Assembly: GCA_910577235.1 (NCBI GenBank) | Contig: CAJTMX010000041.1 | Span: 1 to 12,796 of the forward strand | DNA length: 12,796 nt | Origin: an uncultured Acetatifactor sp. | GTDB taxonomy: Bacteria; Bacillota; Clostridia; Lachnospirales; Lachnospiraceae | Direction of reading: 5' to 3' | Shown: positions 1 to 6,641 of the stretch, in pieces | Layout: the number at the start of each line of letters is the position of its first letter | How positions within the stretch are numbered: position 1 is the stretch's first letter | The notes under the pieces: generated by a model | Told to the model about the DNA's origin: nothing | What the model saw: only the letters and a program-made list of their open reading frames with translations | The model's database searches: none | Program-made: the position numbers and the translations under genes

Positions 1-35
1 ACTCCCATAAATCAAGGTTTTAGCAATAAAAAACA

Positions 36-54
36 GGTAGTATTTGACACTACC
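36..54. promoter_or_regulatory. Inverted repeat (candidate operator) upstream of first gene
   Basis: A 6-bp perfect inverted repeat, GGTAGT/ACTACC, is separated by 7 nt and lies 25 nt before the first start codon. A consensus -35-like TTGACA (44-49) sits inside the dyad, but there is no acceptable -10 17 nt downstream, so I do not call a promoter. It could be an operator for a regulator outside the window or a small mRNA hairpin. A good ribosome-binding stretch (GGGGAG...AAAGG, 65-75) lies between it and the gene. Confidence 0.35.
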
Positions 55-78
55 ACATAAAAATGGGGAGAAAGGTAT

Positions 79-747
79 ATGAAACTTATAAATAGCTGGC
101 GGTTTGCCGTAAAATGTATGAAATTATCTTATAATCTGAAAATAAATATACTCTGCATGGGGTTTCTATTTATAATGGCCCTGGTGTATGAAGTGTTTTA
201 TGTCACAGCAGGCCTGGGGGCGTTCTTACTGTTGATAATAGCCACGTATCCCGCACAGCTTATCTATTCTGTGTGTAGTTCCGAGTTGGTGCAGTCCTCT
301 CCGTACAGAAGATCCCTGATGACGTCCCTGCCTACAGTTCTGACACTGTGCAGCGGAATGGCCGTGTATCTGGTGATCATATGTGCCGAGGCGGTGCGGG
401 CATATGTGGCACCTGAGAAGGCAGGCCACGGTTCCCGCACAGTACTGCTTTGTGGGATCATGCTGATGTTGCTGAATATGTATATGGGTTTGGCTTACAA
501 ATACTTTGTGTTGTCTTGGGTAATCCTGGCAGTCAGCATGATGGGTTATTATTATTTGTCCGGTTTGATCGGCAAGGGTACAGCGCTGTCGCAGAACTTA
601 TTTAATATCCCCATGCCCATATCCGTGATTTTGGGTCTGTGTTTCGCGCTGGCAGGAAATGCGCTGCAATATGGGCTATCCATGCTGGTATACAAAAAGT
701 CCATGTCCCGGTTTGCCATATTCGGTCTGCTGCGGCAGCGGGCGTAG
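79..747 (+). CDS. Polytopic membrane protein of unknown function (222 aa)
   Basis: This is a 222-residue, very hydrophobic protein with about six predicted membrane helices: roughly residues 22-40, 43-64, 83-104, 121-138, 142-163 and 177-205. The N-terminus (KLINSWRFAVKC) is short and basic and would lie in the cytoplasm. There is no cleavable signal peptide and no catalytic motif I can name. Size and style resemble small ABC-2-like permease or accessory proteins that occur beside ABC ATPases in Lachnospiraceae, but the upstream neighbour is outside the window, so that role is an inference. The start is the first ATG after a good GGGGAG/AAAGG site. The gene ends 70 nt before the EAL gene on the same strand, with no clear terminator between, so the two may be co-transcribed. 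Confidence 0.8.
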   Translation: MKLINSWRFAVKCMKLSYNLKINILCMGFLFIMALVYEVFYVTAGLGAFLLLIIATYPAQLIYSVCSSELVQSSPYRRSLMTSLPTVLTLCSGMAVYLVIICAEAVRAYVAPEKAGHGSRTVLLCGIMLMLLNMYMGLAYKYFVLSWVILAVSMMGYYYLSGLIGKGTALSQNLFNIPMPISVILGLCFALAGNALQYGLSMLVYKKSMSRFAIFGLLRQRA

Positions 748-817
748 GCTAACAATAAGAGCATCGGTTATACCGTTATTATTACAACAGACAGCAGACC
801 GGGGAGGGTGTAGGGTT

Positions 818-2614
818 ATGGAAAGTCCTAAAATAGAGCTTTTTGACAGAACCAGAGAGAACGTGGAAATATATTTTTATAAGACTCAGAATGAGGAGAT
901 CCGCAGGATGCTCCCGTCTGCCATCACAACATTGGAGCAGGCTATGGCAGCATATGACAAGGCAATTCTTCCCGGTTCTTCCAGCATGGGCAGGAGTATA
1001 TATTTTGAAGGGCAGTACATCGGCGACGTGTGGTGTTACGGTATCAACAAAAGCGACGTCCCCAATGCCATGCTTAGTTACTGTATGATTCATTATTTTC
1101 TGGAGGGAAATGTAGTTTATACTTATGGACCAAGCTGTACGGCAACCTACTTTTTTGCTCTCCTTTTTGTCATGATCACAGTGTTTCAGGTGGGCATAAA
1201 GGGGAGGGATATGAATCCCAGGAGAAGAAAAGCGATCCTTATGTGGATGTGCATCTGGATCATTGCCGCCGTAACCCAGTTTTTGAACGCGAATCTGTTG
1301 CTGGTGGGCTTTGCCTCTGTGCTGGGTATGATCATTCTGTTTTTTGAGCTGGAAAATCCGGAGGCCAATCTGGACAGGGAGACCGGCGCGTATAATGCCC
1401 ATGCGCTGGGAGAGTATACAAAACAGCTATATGAGAGACAACAGAGATTCAGCGCCATATTGATGGCCTTTAAAGACAAAGCCAACCTTGAAAATGACGG
1501 CAGCTCCGAGCAGATGGACAAAGTGCTGAAAAATGTAGCCTGCCACGGGGATAAGATCAAGGAGGTCAAAGTTTTCAAGACGCTGGAGCGTGAGCTGGTA
1601 TTCATCACGGATGATGAGAGATACATGTGGACGGTATATCAGGATATCAGGGAGTATGCGGACGGCTTGGGTATATCCCCGTATTTTGTCATATTGCCGG
1701 ACTCTTTGGCGCTTGGTAATGTGGAGGAGCTTTTCCTGATGCTGCGGCACTTCAGAGTCGGAAAGAGAAGGAATCCTGCAGAAGATCAAATTATTCTGGA
1801 TGAGAAGAAAATACAGCACTATAAAGACAGAGAAAAGATGGAGACTGTGATTCGCGCCGCCATAGAGGAAAACAGGATCGAGGTTTTCTATCAGCCTATT
1901 TATTCCACAAAACAGCACAAGTTTGTGTCTGCCGAGGCGTTGGCCCGTATTCGGAATCAGGACGGCAGTATTATGCCGCCGGGCAGATTCATCCCTGTGG
2001 CGGAGAGAAACGGTCTTATTTCCCGGATCGGAGAGAGCGTGTTTGAGAAGACCTGCGCTTTTATCAAGGAAAACAGGCTGCGGGAGCAATACGGCATCGA
2101 GTATGTGGAAGTCAATCTCTCTGTGAGACAGTGCGAGGACCCAAAGCTGGCGGAAAACTACATCGGTATTATGGAGAGATATCAGATAGATCCATCCTGT
2201 ATCAGTCTGGAGATCACGGAGTCCGCCGCCATACGGATCAAAGATACTCTTCTGGAAAATATGCGGGTGCTGATGGATTATGGGGTAAAGTTCGCTCTGG
2301 ACGATTTTGGCAACGGGGAGAGTAACCTCAATTACATAGTGGATATGCCGGTATCCATCGTAAAATTTGACCGGGACATGAGTCAGGCGTATTTTGCCAA
2401 CCAGAAGGCGAGATTTGTCATGGAGGCCGCCATGCATATGATCCATGACATGAAATTGGAGATCGTATCGGAAGGTATTGAGACCCAGGAACAGGCCCAG
2501 GCCATAGAGGCGTTGGGAATAGAGTACATACAGGGATATTATTTCTCCAAGCCGTTGCCGGGGGAAGAGTTTTTGCAGCTTACTGTCAGGGAGAGGCGGC
2601 AGACAGCCACGTGA
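818..2614 (+). CDS. EAL-domain c-di-GMP phosphodiesterase with a GNAT-like N-terminal fragment (chimeric)
   Basis: This 598-residue protein probably hydrolyses cyclic-di-GMP to pGpG at the inner membrane face. The EAL domain (about 335-590) keeps the family's metal and catalytic residues: E373 of EAL, N433 (VNLS), E465 (EITE), D495-D496 (DDFG), K516 and D518 (KFDRD), E552 (SEGIET) and Q572 (QGYYFSKP). Residues 186-320 start with DRETGAYN, a degenerate GGDEF lacking a GGDEF signature. Residues 111-127, 137-155 and 157-174 are three membrane helices matching the last three of a 7TM sensor. Residues 1-90 do not fit that family: they read as the first half of a GNAT acetyltransferase (IELFDRTREN, GRSIYFEGQYIGDVWCYGI, PNAMLSYC), ending before the acetyl-CoA loop. 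The start is ATG 818 after GGGGAGGG; an in-frame ATG at 659 lies inside the previous gene and is rejected. The basic loop KGRDMNPRRRK predicts an external N-terminus. Catalytic activity is likely; the role of the N-terminus is unknown. Confidence 0.88.
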   Translation: MESPKIELFDRTRENVEIYFYKTQNEEIRRMLPSAITTLEQAMAAYDKAILPGSSSMGRSIYFEGQYIGDVWCYGINKSDVPNAMLSYCMIHYFLEGNVVYTYGPSCTATYFFALLFVMITVFQVGIKGRDMNPRRRKAILMWMCIWIIAAVTQFLNANLLLVGFASVLGMIILFFELENPEANLDRETGAYNAHALGEYTKQLYERQQRFSAILMAFKDKANLENDGSSEQMDKVLKNVACHGDKIKEVKVFKTLERELVFITDDERYMWTVYQDIREYADGLGISPYFVILPDSLALGNVEELFLMLRHFRVGKRRNPAEDQIILDEKKIQHYKDREKMETVIRAAIEENRIEVFYQPIYSTKQHKFVSAEALARIRNQDGSIMPPGRFIPVAERNGLISRIGESVFEKTCAFIKENRLREQYGIEYVEVNLSVRQCEDPKLAENYIGIMERYQIDPSCISLEITESAAIRIKDTLLENMRVLMDYGVKFALDDFGNGESNLNYIVDMPVSIVKFDRDMSQAYFANQKARFVMEAAMHMIHDMKLEIVSEGIETQEQAQAIEALGIEYIQGYYFSKPLPGEEFLQLTVRERRQTAT

Positions 2615-2671
2615 GAGAGGATTTACCATTTTATTTTCCGTTTATATGGAGTGATTGATATAGGAGATTTG

Positions 2672-2708
2672 GGGATGTAGCGTTTGCCACATCCCGTTTC
2701 TTATTTTT
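2672..2708 (+). terminator. Rho-independent terminator after the EAL gene
   Basis: The hairpin has stem GGGATGT/ACATCCC, one A-C mismatch, then GC/GC closing a GTTT loop (2672-2695). It is followed by a T-rich tract (GTTTCTTATTTTT). It sits 57 nt after the EAL stop codon and before the next promoter, so it cleanly separates the two transcription units. Confidence 0.75.
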
Positions 2709-2787
2709 GCGGGCAATGTGCCAGGTACACTTGCAAAGTAAGTTTCCCAACAGTTGATTTTATATACAAAAATATCGTGACGGCCGA

Positions 2788-2817
2788 TTGAACTACGTCT
2801 TTTTTTCCTGCTATAAT
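2788..2817 (+). promoter_or_regulatory. Sigma-A-type promoter of the XRE-ABC operon
   Basis: A -35 TTGAAC (2788-2793) and a perfect -10 TATAAT (2812-2817) are spaced by 18 nt. Transcription would start around 2824, leaving a leader of about 75 nt before the regulator gene. Confidence 0.75.
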
Positions 2818-2823
2818 ACTTAA

Positions 2824-2839
2824 TGTAAACATGTTTGCA
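2824..2839. promoter_or_regulatory. Palindromic candidate operator at the transcription start
   Basis: TGTAAACATGTTTGCA is a 16-bp near-perfect palindrome with one mismatched pair, centred 14 nt downstream of the -10 box and at the expected start site. Its position suits repression by the XRE regulator encoded just downstream, which is common for such regulators. The assignment is an inference. A similar GCAA/CAT-containing palindrome precedes the second HTH gene at 6563-6576. Confidence 0.45.
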
Positions 2840-2898
2840 AGAACACCGATCAGCGCAATACTACAGGCAGGTATGCTGAGACATAAAGGGGTATAAAA

Positions 2899-4017
2899 AT
2901 GAACAAACTGAATATATCAGATAACATAGTCCGCCTTCGGCATGATAGAAGACTGACACAGGAAGAACTGGCAGACTTTATGGGTGTCACCAAGGCATCC
3001 GTATCCAAGTGGGAAAAAGGGATCAACACACCGGATATTATGCTGCTTCCCAGGTTAGCCGCTTTTTTTGATGTCACGGTGGACGAGCTGATTGGATATG
3101 AGGCTCATCTTTCCGGTGAGCAAATCCGGTGTCAGTATGCGAAGTTGTCCCAGGATTTTGCAACTCTTCTCTTTGAGGACGCTCTTGAGAAGACCAGAGC
3201 GCTTGCCCATAAATACTATGCCTGTTATCCGTTGCTGCTCCAGCTCGGCATCCTGATCTGGAATCACCATATGCTGGCGAAAACGGAAGAGGAGAGCAGA
3301 TCGCTCCTTCAGGAGGCGGTGGGATGGTGTGACCGGATAACGGAAAATTGCAGTGATGTAGGTATTTGCAGCGATGCGGTGGTTTTGAGAGCAGGATTAT
3401 ATCTTCGGCTGGGGAGGGCGGCGGAAACGATCGATATGCTGGAGCCTTATGCTGATCCCAGCCGCCTTACAGGACAAAACAGTACCTTGCTGTTGCAGGC
3501 ATACCAGTTGGCCGGAGACACGGAAAAGGCCAGAAGTTATGCTCAGATAAAACAGTATCTGGATCTGTTGGATTTGATCGGTGACGCGGTGTTGGCGTTG
3601 GCTCTAAATGAATATGATATGGCCAGGTGTGAGGAAACGATCCGGCGTATTACAGGAATCATGGAGCTGTATGATCTGGAGACGCTTCATCCGAATGTAG
3701 CCGCTCAGTTCCTATTTCAGTCATCAATTGTATACGCCGTAAACGGAAGAGAAGAAAAAGCCATGGAGACTCTTCATTGTCTTGAAAAATGTGTGAACAG
3801 ATTATTAGAGACAGAGCAGATCACGCTCCACGGAGACGGGTACTTTGATCGGTTGGATGAATGGATCGACCGCTTGCCTCTGGGAAGTATGGCTCTCAGG
3901 GATAAAAGCTTTATCCGGCAGAGTTTGCGGGAATCTCTGTCACATCCGGCCTTTGACGGCATAAAGGAAAAGGATAGTTTTCAGCGTCTTGTCTGTAGAT
4001 TGACGGAAGGAGTTTAG
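2899..4017 (+). CDS. XRE-family transcriptional regulator with helical (TPR-like) C-terminal domain
   Basis: This is a 372-residue one-component DNA-binding regulator. Residues 6-66 form an XRE/Cro-C1 helix-turn-helix: RLRHDRRLTQEELADFMG, then the recognition helix VTKASVSKWEKG, then the closing PRLAAFFDVTVDELIGY. Residues 70-370 are almost entirely helical with alternating Ala/Leu-rich helices, like the TPR-like sensor halves of Firmicute regulators that bind peptides or other ligands; no repeat is canonical enough to name. The gene is the first of a three-gene operon with an ABC ATPase (start 1 nt after the stop) and a permease, so it most likely controls that transporter in response to its substrate. 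It starts at ATG 2899, after a weak AAAGGGG site. The palindrome at 2824-2839 is the likely autoregulatory site. The inducing ligand is unknown. Confidence 0.88.
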   Translation: MNKLNISDNIVRLRHDRRLTQEELADFMGVTKASVSKWEKGINTPDIMLLPRLAAFFDVTVDELIGYEAHLSGEQIRCQYAKLSQDFATLLFEDALEKTRALAHKYYACYPLLLQLGILIWNHHMLAKTEEESRSLLQEAVGWCDRITENCSDVGICSDAVVLRAGLYLRLGRAAETIDMLEPYADPSRLTGQNSTLLLQAYQLAGDTEKARSYAQIKQYLDLLDLIGDAVLALALNEYDMARCEETIRRITGIMELYDLETLHPNVAAQFLFQSSIVYAVNGREEKAMETLHCLEKCVNRLLETEQITLHGDGYFDRLDEWIDRLPLGSMALRDKSFIRQSLRESLSHPAFDGIKEKDSFQRLVCRLTEGV

Positions 4018-4018
4018 T

Positions 4019-4744
4019 ATGTTAAAGATTGAACATTTAACCAAGCATTATAGGGGGAGCAGTAAAGGGGTCACCAATCTGAGCTTGCATATAGCGCCGG
4101 GGGATATATATGCTTTTATCGGACATAACGGCGCTGGCAAGACTACCACATTAAAATGTGTGGCGGGCATTCAGGACTTCGATGCCGGAACCGTACAGAT
4201 CTGCGGATACGATATACGGAAAAACCCCCTTGGATGTAAGCGACAATTTGCCTATATTCCTGACAATCCCGATCTATACGAGTATCTGACCGGTATCCAG
4301 TACCTGAACTTTATTGCCGATATATTCGGCGTTAATGCCCGGGAACGGGAAGAGAGGATCAAAAAGTACGGAGACGGGTTTGAGATCACAGCCTCTTTGG
4401 GGGATCTGATCTCCACCTATTCCCACGGTATGAAACAAAAGCTGGCGCTGCTCTCCGCTTTGGTGCATCAGCCAAAGCTTTTGATTCTGGACGAACCCTT
4501 TGTAGGGCTTGACCCGAAGGCGGCGGTTATCTTAAAAACTATTATGCACAGTATCTGCGCGGAGGGCGGCGCAATATTTTTTTCCACTCATGTACTGGAC
4601 GTTGCGGAAAAACTGTGCAACAAAGTGGCGATCATAAAGGACGGAACCCTGGTGACGTCCGGGGATATGGAGGAGGTCGTAAAACAGGGACAGTCCCTGG
4701 AATCTATTTTTATGGAGGTGGCAGGGCATGCTGACACAGATTAG
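4019..4744 (+). CDS. ABC transporter ATP-binding protein
   Basis: This 241-residue cytoplasmic ATPase subunit powers the permease encoded next to it. Walker A is GHNGAGKTT (35-43), the signature is YSHGMKQK (134-141, a variant of LSGGQ usual in this exporter subfamily), Walker B is LLILDEP (154-160), the D-loop is GLDP (163-166) and the switch histidine is H191 (FSTH). The Q-loop region reads AYIPDNPDLYEYLTG, with no canonical glutamine, as is common in ABC-2-type drug/bacteriocin or sodium-export ATPases. A strong GGAAGGAG site (4005-4012) lies inside the end of the regulator gene and supports the ATG at 4019. The 3' end overlaps the permease start by 17 nt, which suggests translational coupling. 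Substrate cannot be told from sequence; export is more likely than uptake, because no binding protein is present. Confidence 0.93.
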   Translation: MLKIEHLTKHYRGSSKGVTNLSLHIAPGDIYAFIGHNGAGKTTTLKCVAGIQDFDAGTVQICGYDIRKNPLGCKRQFAYIPDNPDLYEYLTGIQYLNFIADIFGVNAREREERIKKYGDGFEITASLGDLISTYSHGMKQKLALLSALVHQPKLLILDEPFVGLDPKAAVILKTIMHSICAEGGAIFFSTHVLDVAEKLCNKVAIIKDGTLVTSGDMEEVVKQGQSLESIFMEVAGHADTD

Positions 4745-6329
4745 GATACTGACAAAGCTGGAGCTATGCAACTTGTATGGGCTGAACGTGTTGCGGTTTT
4801 CAAAGGATAAAAAGTCCAAACAGAAAAATATGGGCCTGATGGCGCTCTGGATCATATTGCTGGTCATACTAATCTGTTATGTAGGCGGTCTGTCCTATGG
4901 ACTAATCTACCTGGGGTTAGAAGATGCCGTTCCCGCGTATCTCATTACCGTTTCGGGCCTGCTGATCTTTTTTTTCGGTATGCTCAAAGCGGGGAATATC
5001 ATCTTCCAGAGGGAAGGATACGATATCCTGTGCGCGCTGCCGCTGCGGACGGGGGCAATAGCTGTCAGCCGCCTGCTGAAAATGTATGTGGAAGATCTGC
5101 TGATGGCGCTGGCAGTGCTGTTGCCCGGAATTGGGGTATACATCTGGAATATCCGTCCGGGCACGGGTTTTTATCTGACAGTGTTGCTGGGGACATGGAT
5201 CATCCCGCTGATTCCCATGGCGGCCTCTATTCTAATGGGTACGCTGATCACCGGCATTTCTTCCCGTATGCGGCACAAAAGTCTGCTATCGGCAGGACTG
5301 TCCATCCTGGCAGTGTTGGGTATTCTGTACGGCTCCTCCCGGCTGTGGGCGGTGGAAGGCGATATAAATCCCGAAATGCTGAAAGATTTGTCTGCATCTA
5401 TTATGGCGCTGCTGGAAAAGGTATATCCGCCGGCAGTATGGCTTGGTATGGCTATGATCCGCGGGGATATTCCGGGAGCATTGGTGTGCGTGAGCCTGTC
5501 TCTGGCAGTATTTGGGGCAGTGGCGGCAACGGTGGCTTTTTCCTTCCAAAAGATCAGCCAGAGCCTGCAGGGCAATTTTGCAAAACACGATTACCGGATG
5601 GGAAAACTTAAAGCGGATTCCCTCCTGCGCTCCCTGTGCAAACGAGAGCTGCGGCGGTACTTTTCTTCAAGTATCTATGTGACCAATACTATTATTGGGC
5701 CCGTTATGGGATGTGTTTTGTCAGCAGCGCTGCTGTTTTCGGGAACGGACTTTATGGAGGGTCTTTTGCCTTTGCCCATTGACATGGATAGTATTGTTCC
5801 GTTTTTGATTTCAGGCGTATTCTGTATGATGACTACCACGGCCACCTCGATCTCCATGGAGGGTAAAAACTGGTGGATTCTCAAAAGTCTGCCACTTACA
5901 ACAAAAAATATCCTGGACGGGAAGATCCTAATGAATCTGCTGCTCCTTTTGCCATTTTATCTTTTGTCGGAGCTGTTTCTTATTGTTGCCCTTAAGCCGG
6001 GAGCCGGGGAGCTTTTGTGGCTGTTGCTTATTCCTGCCGTGATCATTCTGTTTTCTTGTGTGTACGGCATTGCGGTCAATCTGCGTTTCCCTGTACTGGT
6101 GTGGGAAAGCGAAGTGCGAATAGTCAAACAGAGCGCATCGGCCATGTTAGGGGGAATGGGCGGATTTATTCTGGCAATCCTATGCGCGGTGGCTGTGGGG
6201 GCAGTCCCCGGAGAATACGCCGCCTATCTGAAAGCCGGAATCTGTGCTGTGATCATGGCCACAACGGCGGTTTTATACCGGTCAAACAATCGCTTTGACA
6301 TATGCGGAAAAGTCCTTTCTCACCGCTGA
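4728..6329 (+). CDS. ABC-2-like transporter permease
   Basis: This 533-residue integral membrane protein has about 12-13 hydrophobic segments (for example 36-60, 68-90, 125-142, 148-178, 186-202, 248-272, 318-338, 355-372, 400-421, 428-450, 470-492 and 498-516). It looks like the transmembrane partner of the preceding ATPase, which would pair with it to form an exporter. The two halves each carry a related cytoplasmic motif: QREGYDILCALPLRTGAIAVSR (94-115) and MEGKNWWILKSLPLTTKNI (377-395). This suggests an internal two-fold repeat, known in large ABC-2-like permeases. ATG 4728 follows GGAGG (4714-4718) and overlaps the ATPase gene. A weak terminator lies directly after the stop. Substrate is unknown; antimicrobial peptide, toxin or lipid export are possibilities only. 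Confidence 0.88.
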   Translation: MLTQIRILTKLELCNLYGLNVLRFSKDKKSKQKNMGLMALWIILLVILICYVGGLSYGLIYLGLEDAVPAYLITVSGLLIFFFGMLKAGNIIFQREGYDILCALPLRTGAIAVSRLLKMYVEDLLMALAVLLPGIGVYIWNIRPGTGFYLTVLLGTWIIPLIPMAASILMGTLITGISSRMRHKSLLSAGLSILAVLGILYGSSRLWAVEGDINPEMLKDLSASIMALLEKVYPPAVWLGMAMIRGDIPGALVCVSLSLAVFGAVAATVAFSFQKISQSLQGNFAKHDYRMGKLKADSLLRSLCKRELRRYFSSSIYVTNTIIGPVMGCVLSAALLFSGTDFMEGLLPLPIDMDSIVPFLISGVFCMMTTTATSISMEGKNWWILKSLPLTTKNILDGKILMNLLLLLPFYLLSELFLIVALKPGAGELLWLLLIPAVIILFSCVYGIAVNLRFPVLVWESEVRIVKQSASAMLGGMGGFILAILCAVAVGAVPGEYAAYLKAGICAVIMATTAVLYRSNNRFDICGKVLSHR

Positions 6330-6362
6330 AGAACGGGAGAGCCTCCTCTTGAATATTTTTTT
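6329..6362 (+). terminator. Probable terminator of the XRE-ABC operon
   Basis: An interrupted hairpin begins at the permease stop codon: AAGA (6329-6332) pairs with TCTT (6347-6350), and GGAG (6336-6339) pairs with CTCC (6343-6346), with an asymmetric ACG bulge and an AGC loop. GAATATTTTTTTATC follows. The stem is weak, but the T7 run directly after it makes termination plausible. Confidence 0.5.
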
Positions 6363-6641
6363 ATCATAAATCCCTCATCTGCATTATAGCTGCATTCCGG
6401 AAAAGCATTTCTGATTGGGCATAAAGGCTCCGGTATTTTACAGACGAAATAATCCTCGAACAACCGCTGTGACCTTCCATATGAAAAAACCGAAGTGCAC
6501 CTCCCAAGGTAAAAAGGCGGTGGGATTAAACCGCAGGTTGATTTTTAATAACAGTTCTTAAAGCAACATATGTTGCAAATGCCGTTTAAGCGGTCTAAAC
6601 TATAGGTACAGCGCTGAAACTATGCAGGAGGGAAACACATT
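6363..6641 (+). promoter_or_regulatory. Structured leader/promoter region of the HTH-BtrH-like gene
   Basis: No convincing gene lies in these 279 nt. The stretch holds a hairpin GCGGT/ACCGC (6517-6534) followed by a T-rich run, a perfect 14-bp palindrome GCAACATATGTTGC (6563-6576), and a dyad GTTTA/TAAAC with a 7-nt centre (6584-6600). A promoter fits as TTGCAA (6573-6578), 17 nt, TAAACT (6596-6601). The palindrome would then overlap the -35 and the second dyad the -10, which is what an operator region looks like. A strong AGGAGGG (6626-6632) precedes the start codon. The segment 6363-6510 shows nothing I can name. Confidence 0.5.

Noticed and set aside
659..817. In-frame upstream extension of the EAL gene from an ATG at 659
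   Set aside because: It overlaps the end of the previous gene in another frame, is Cys/Pro/Arg-rich noise, and has no good ribosome site. ATG 818 follows GGGGAGGG and matches a GNAT-type start.
1427..2629. Long open frame (400 codons) on the minus strand
   Set aside because: It lies antisense across the EAL gene, whose catalytic motifs are clear. The minus translation shows no domain and arises from codon bias.
2873..2896. Seven-codon ORF (MLRHKGV) ending just before the XRE gene
   Set aside because: Too short to distinguish from chance, and there is no sign of attenuation.
6481..6561. 26-codon ORF (MKKPKCTSQGKK...) in the leader of the HTH-BtrH-like gene
   Set aside because: No Shine-Dalgarno sequence precedes it (CTTCCAT), and it runs through the hairpin region. 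It is not supported as a leader peptide.
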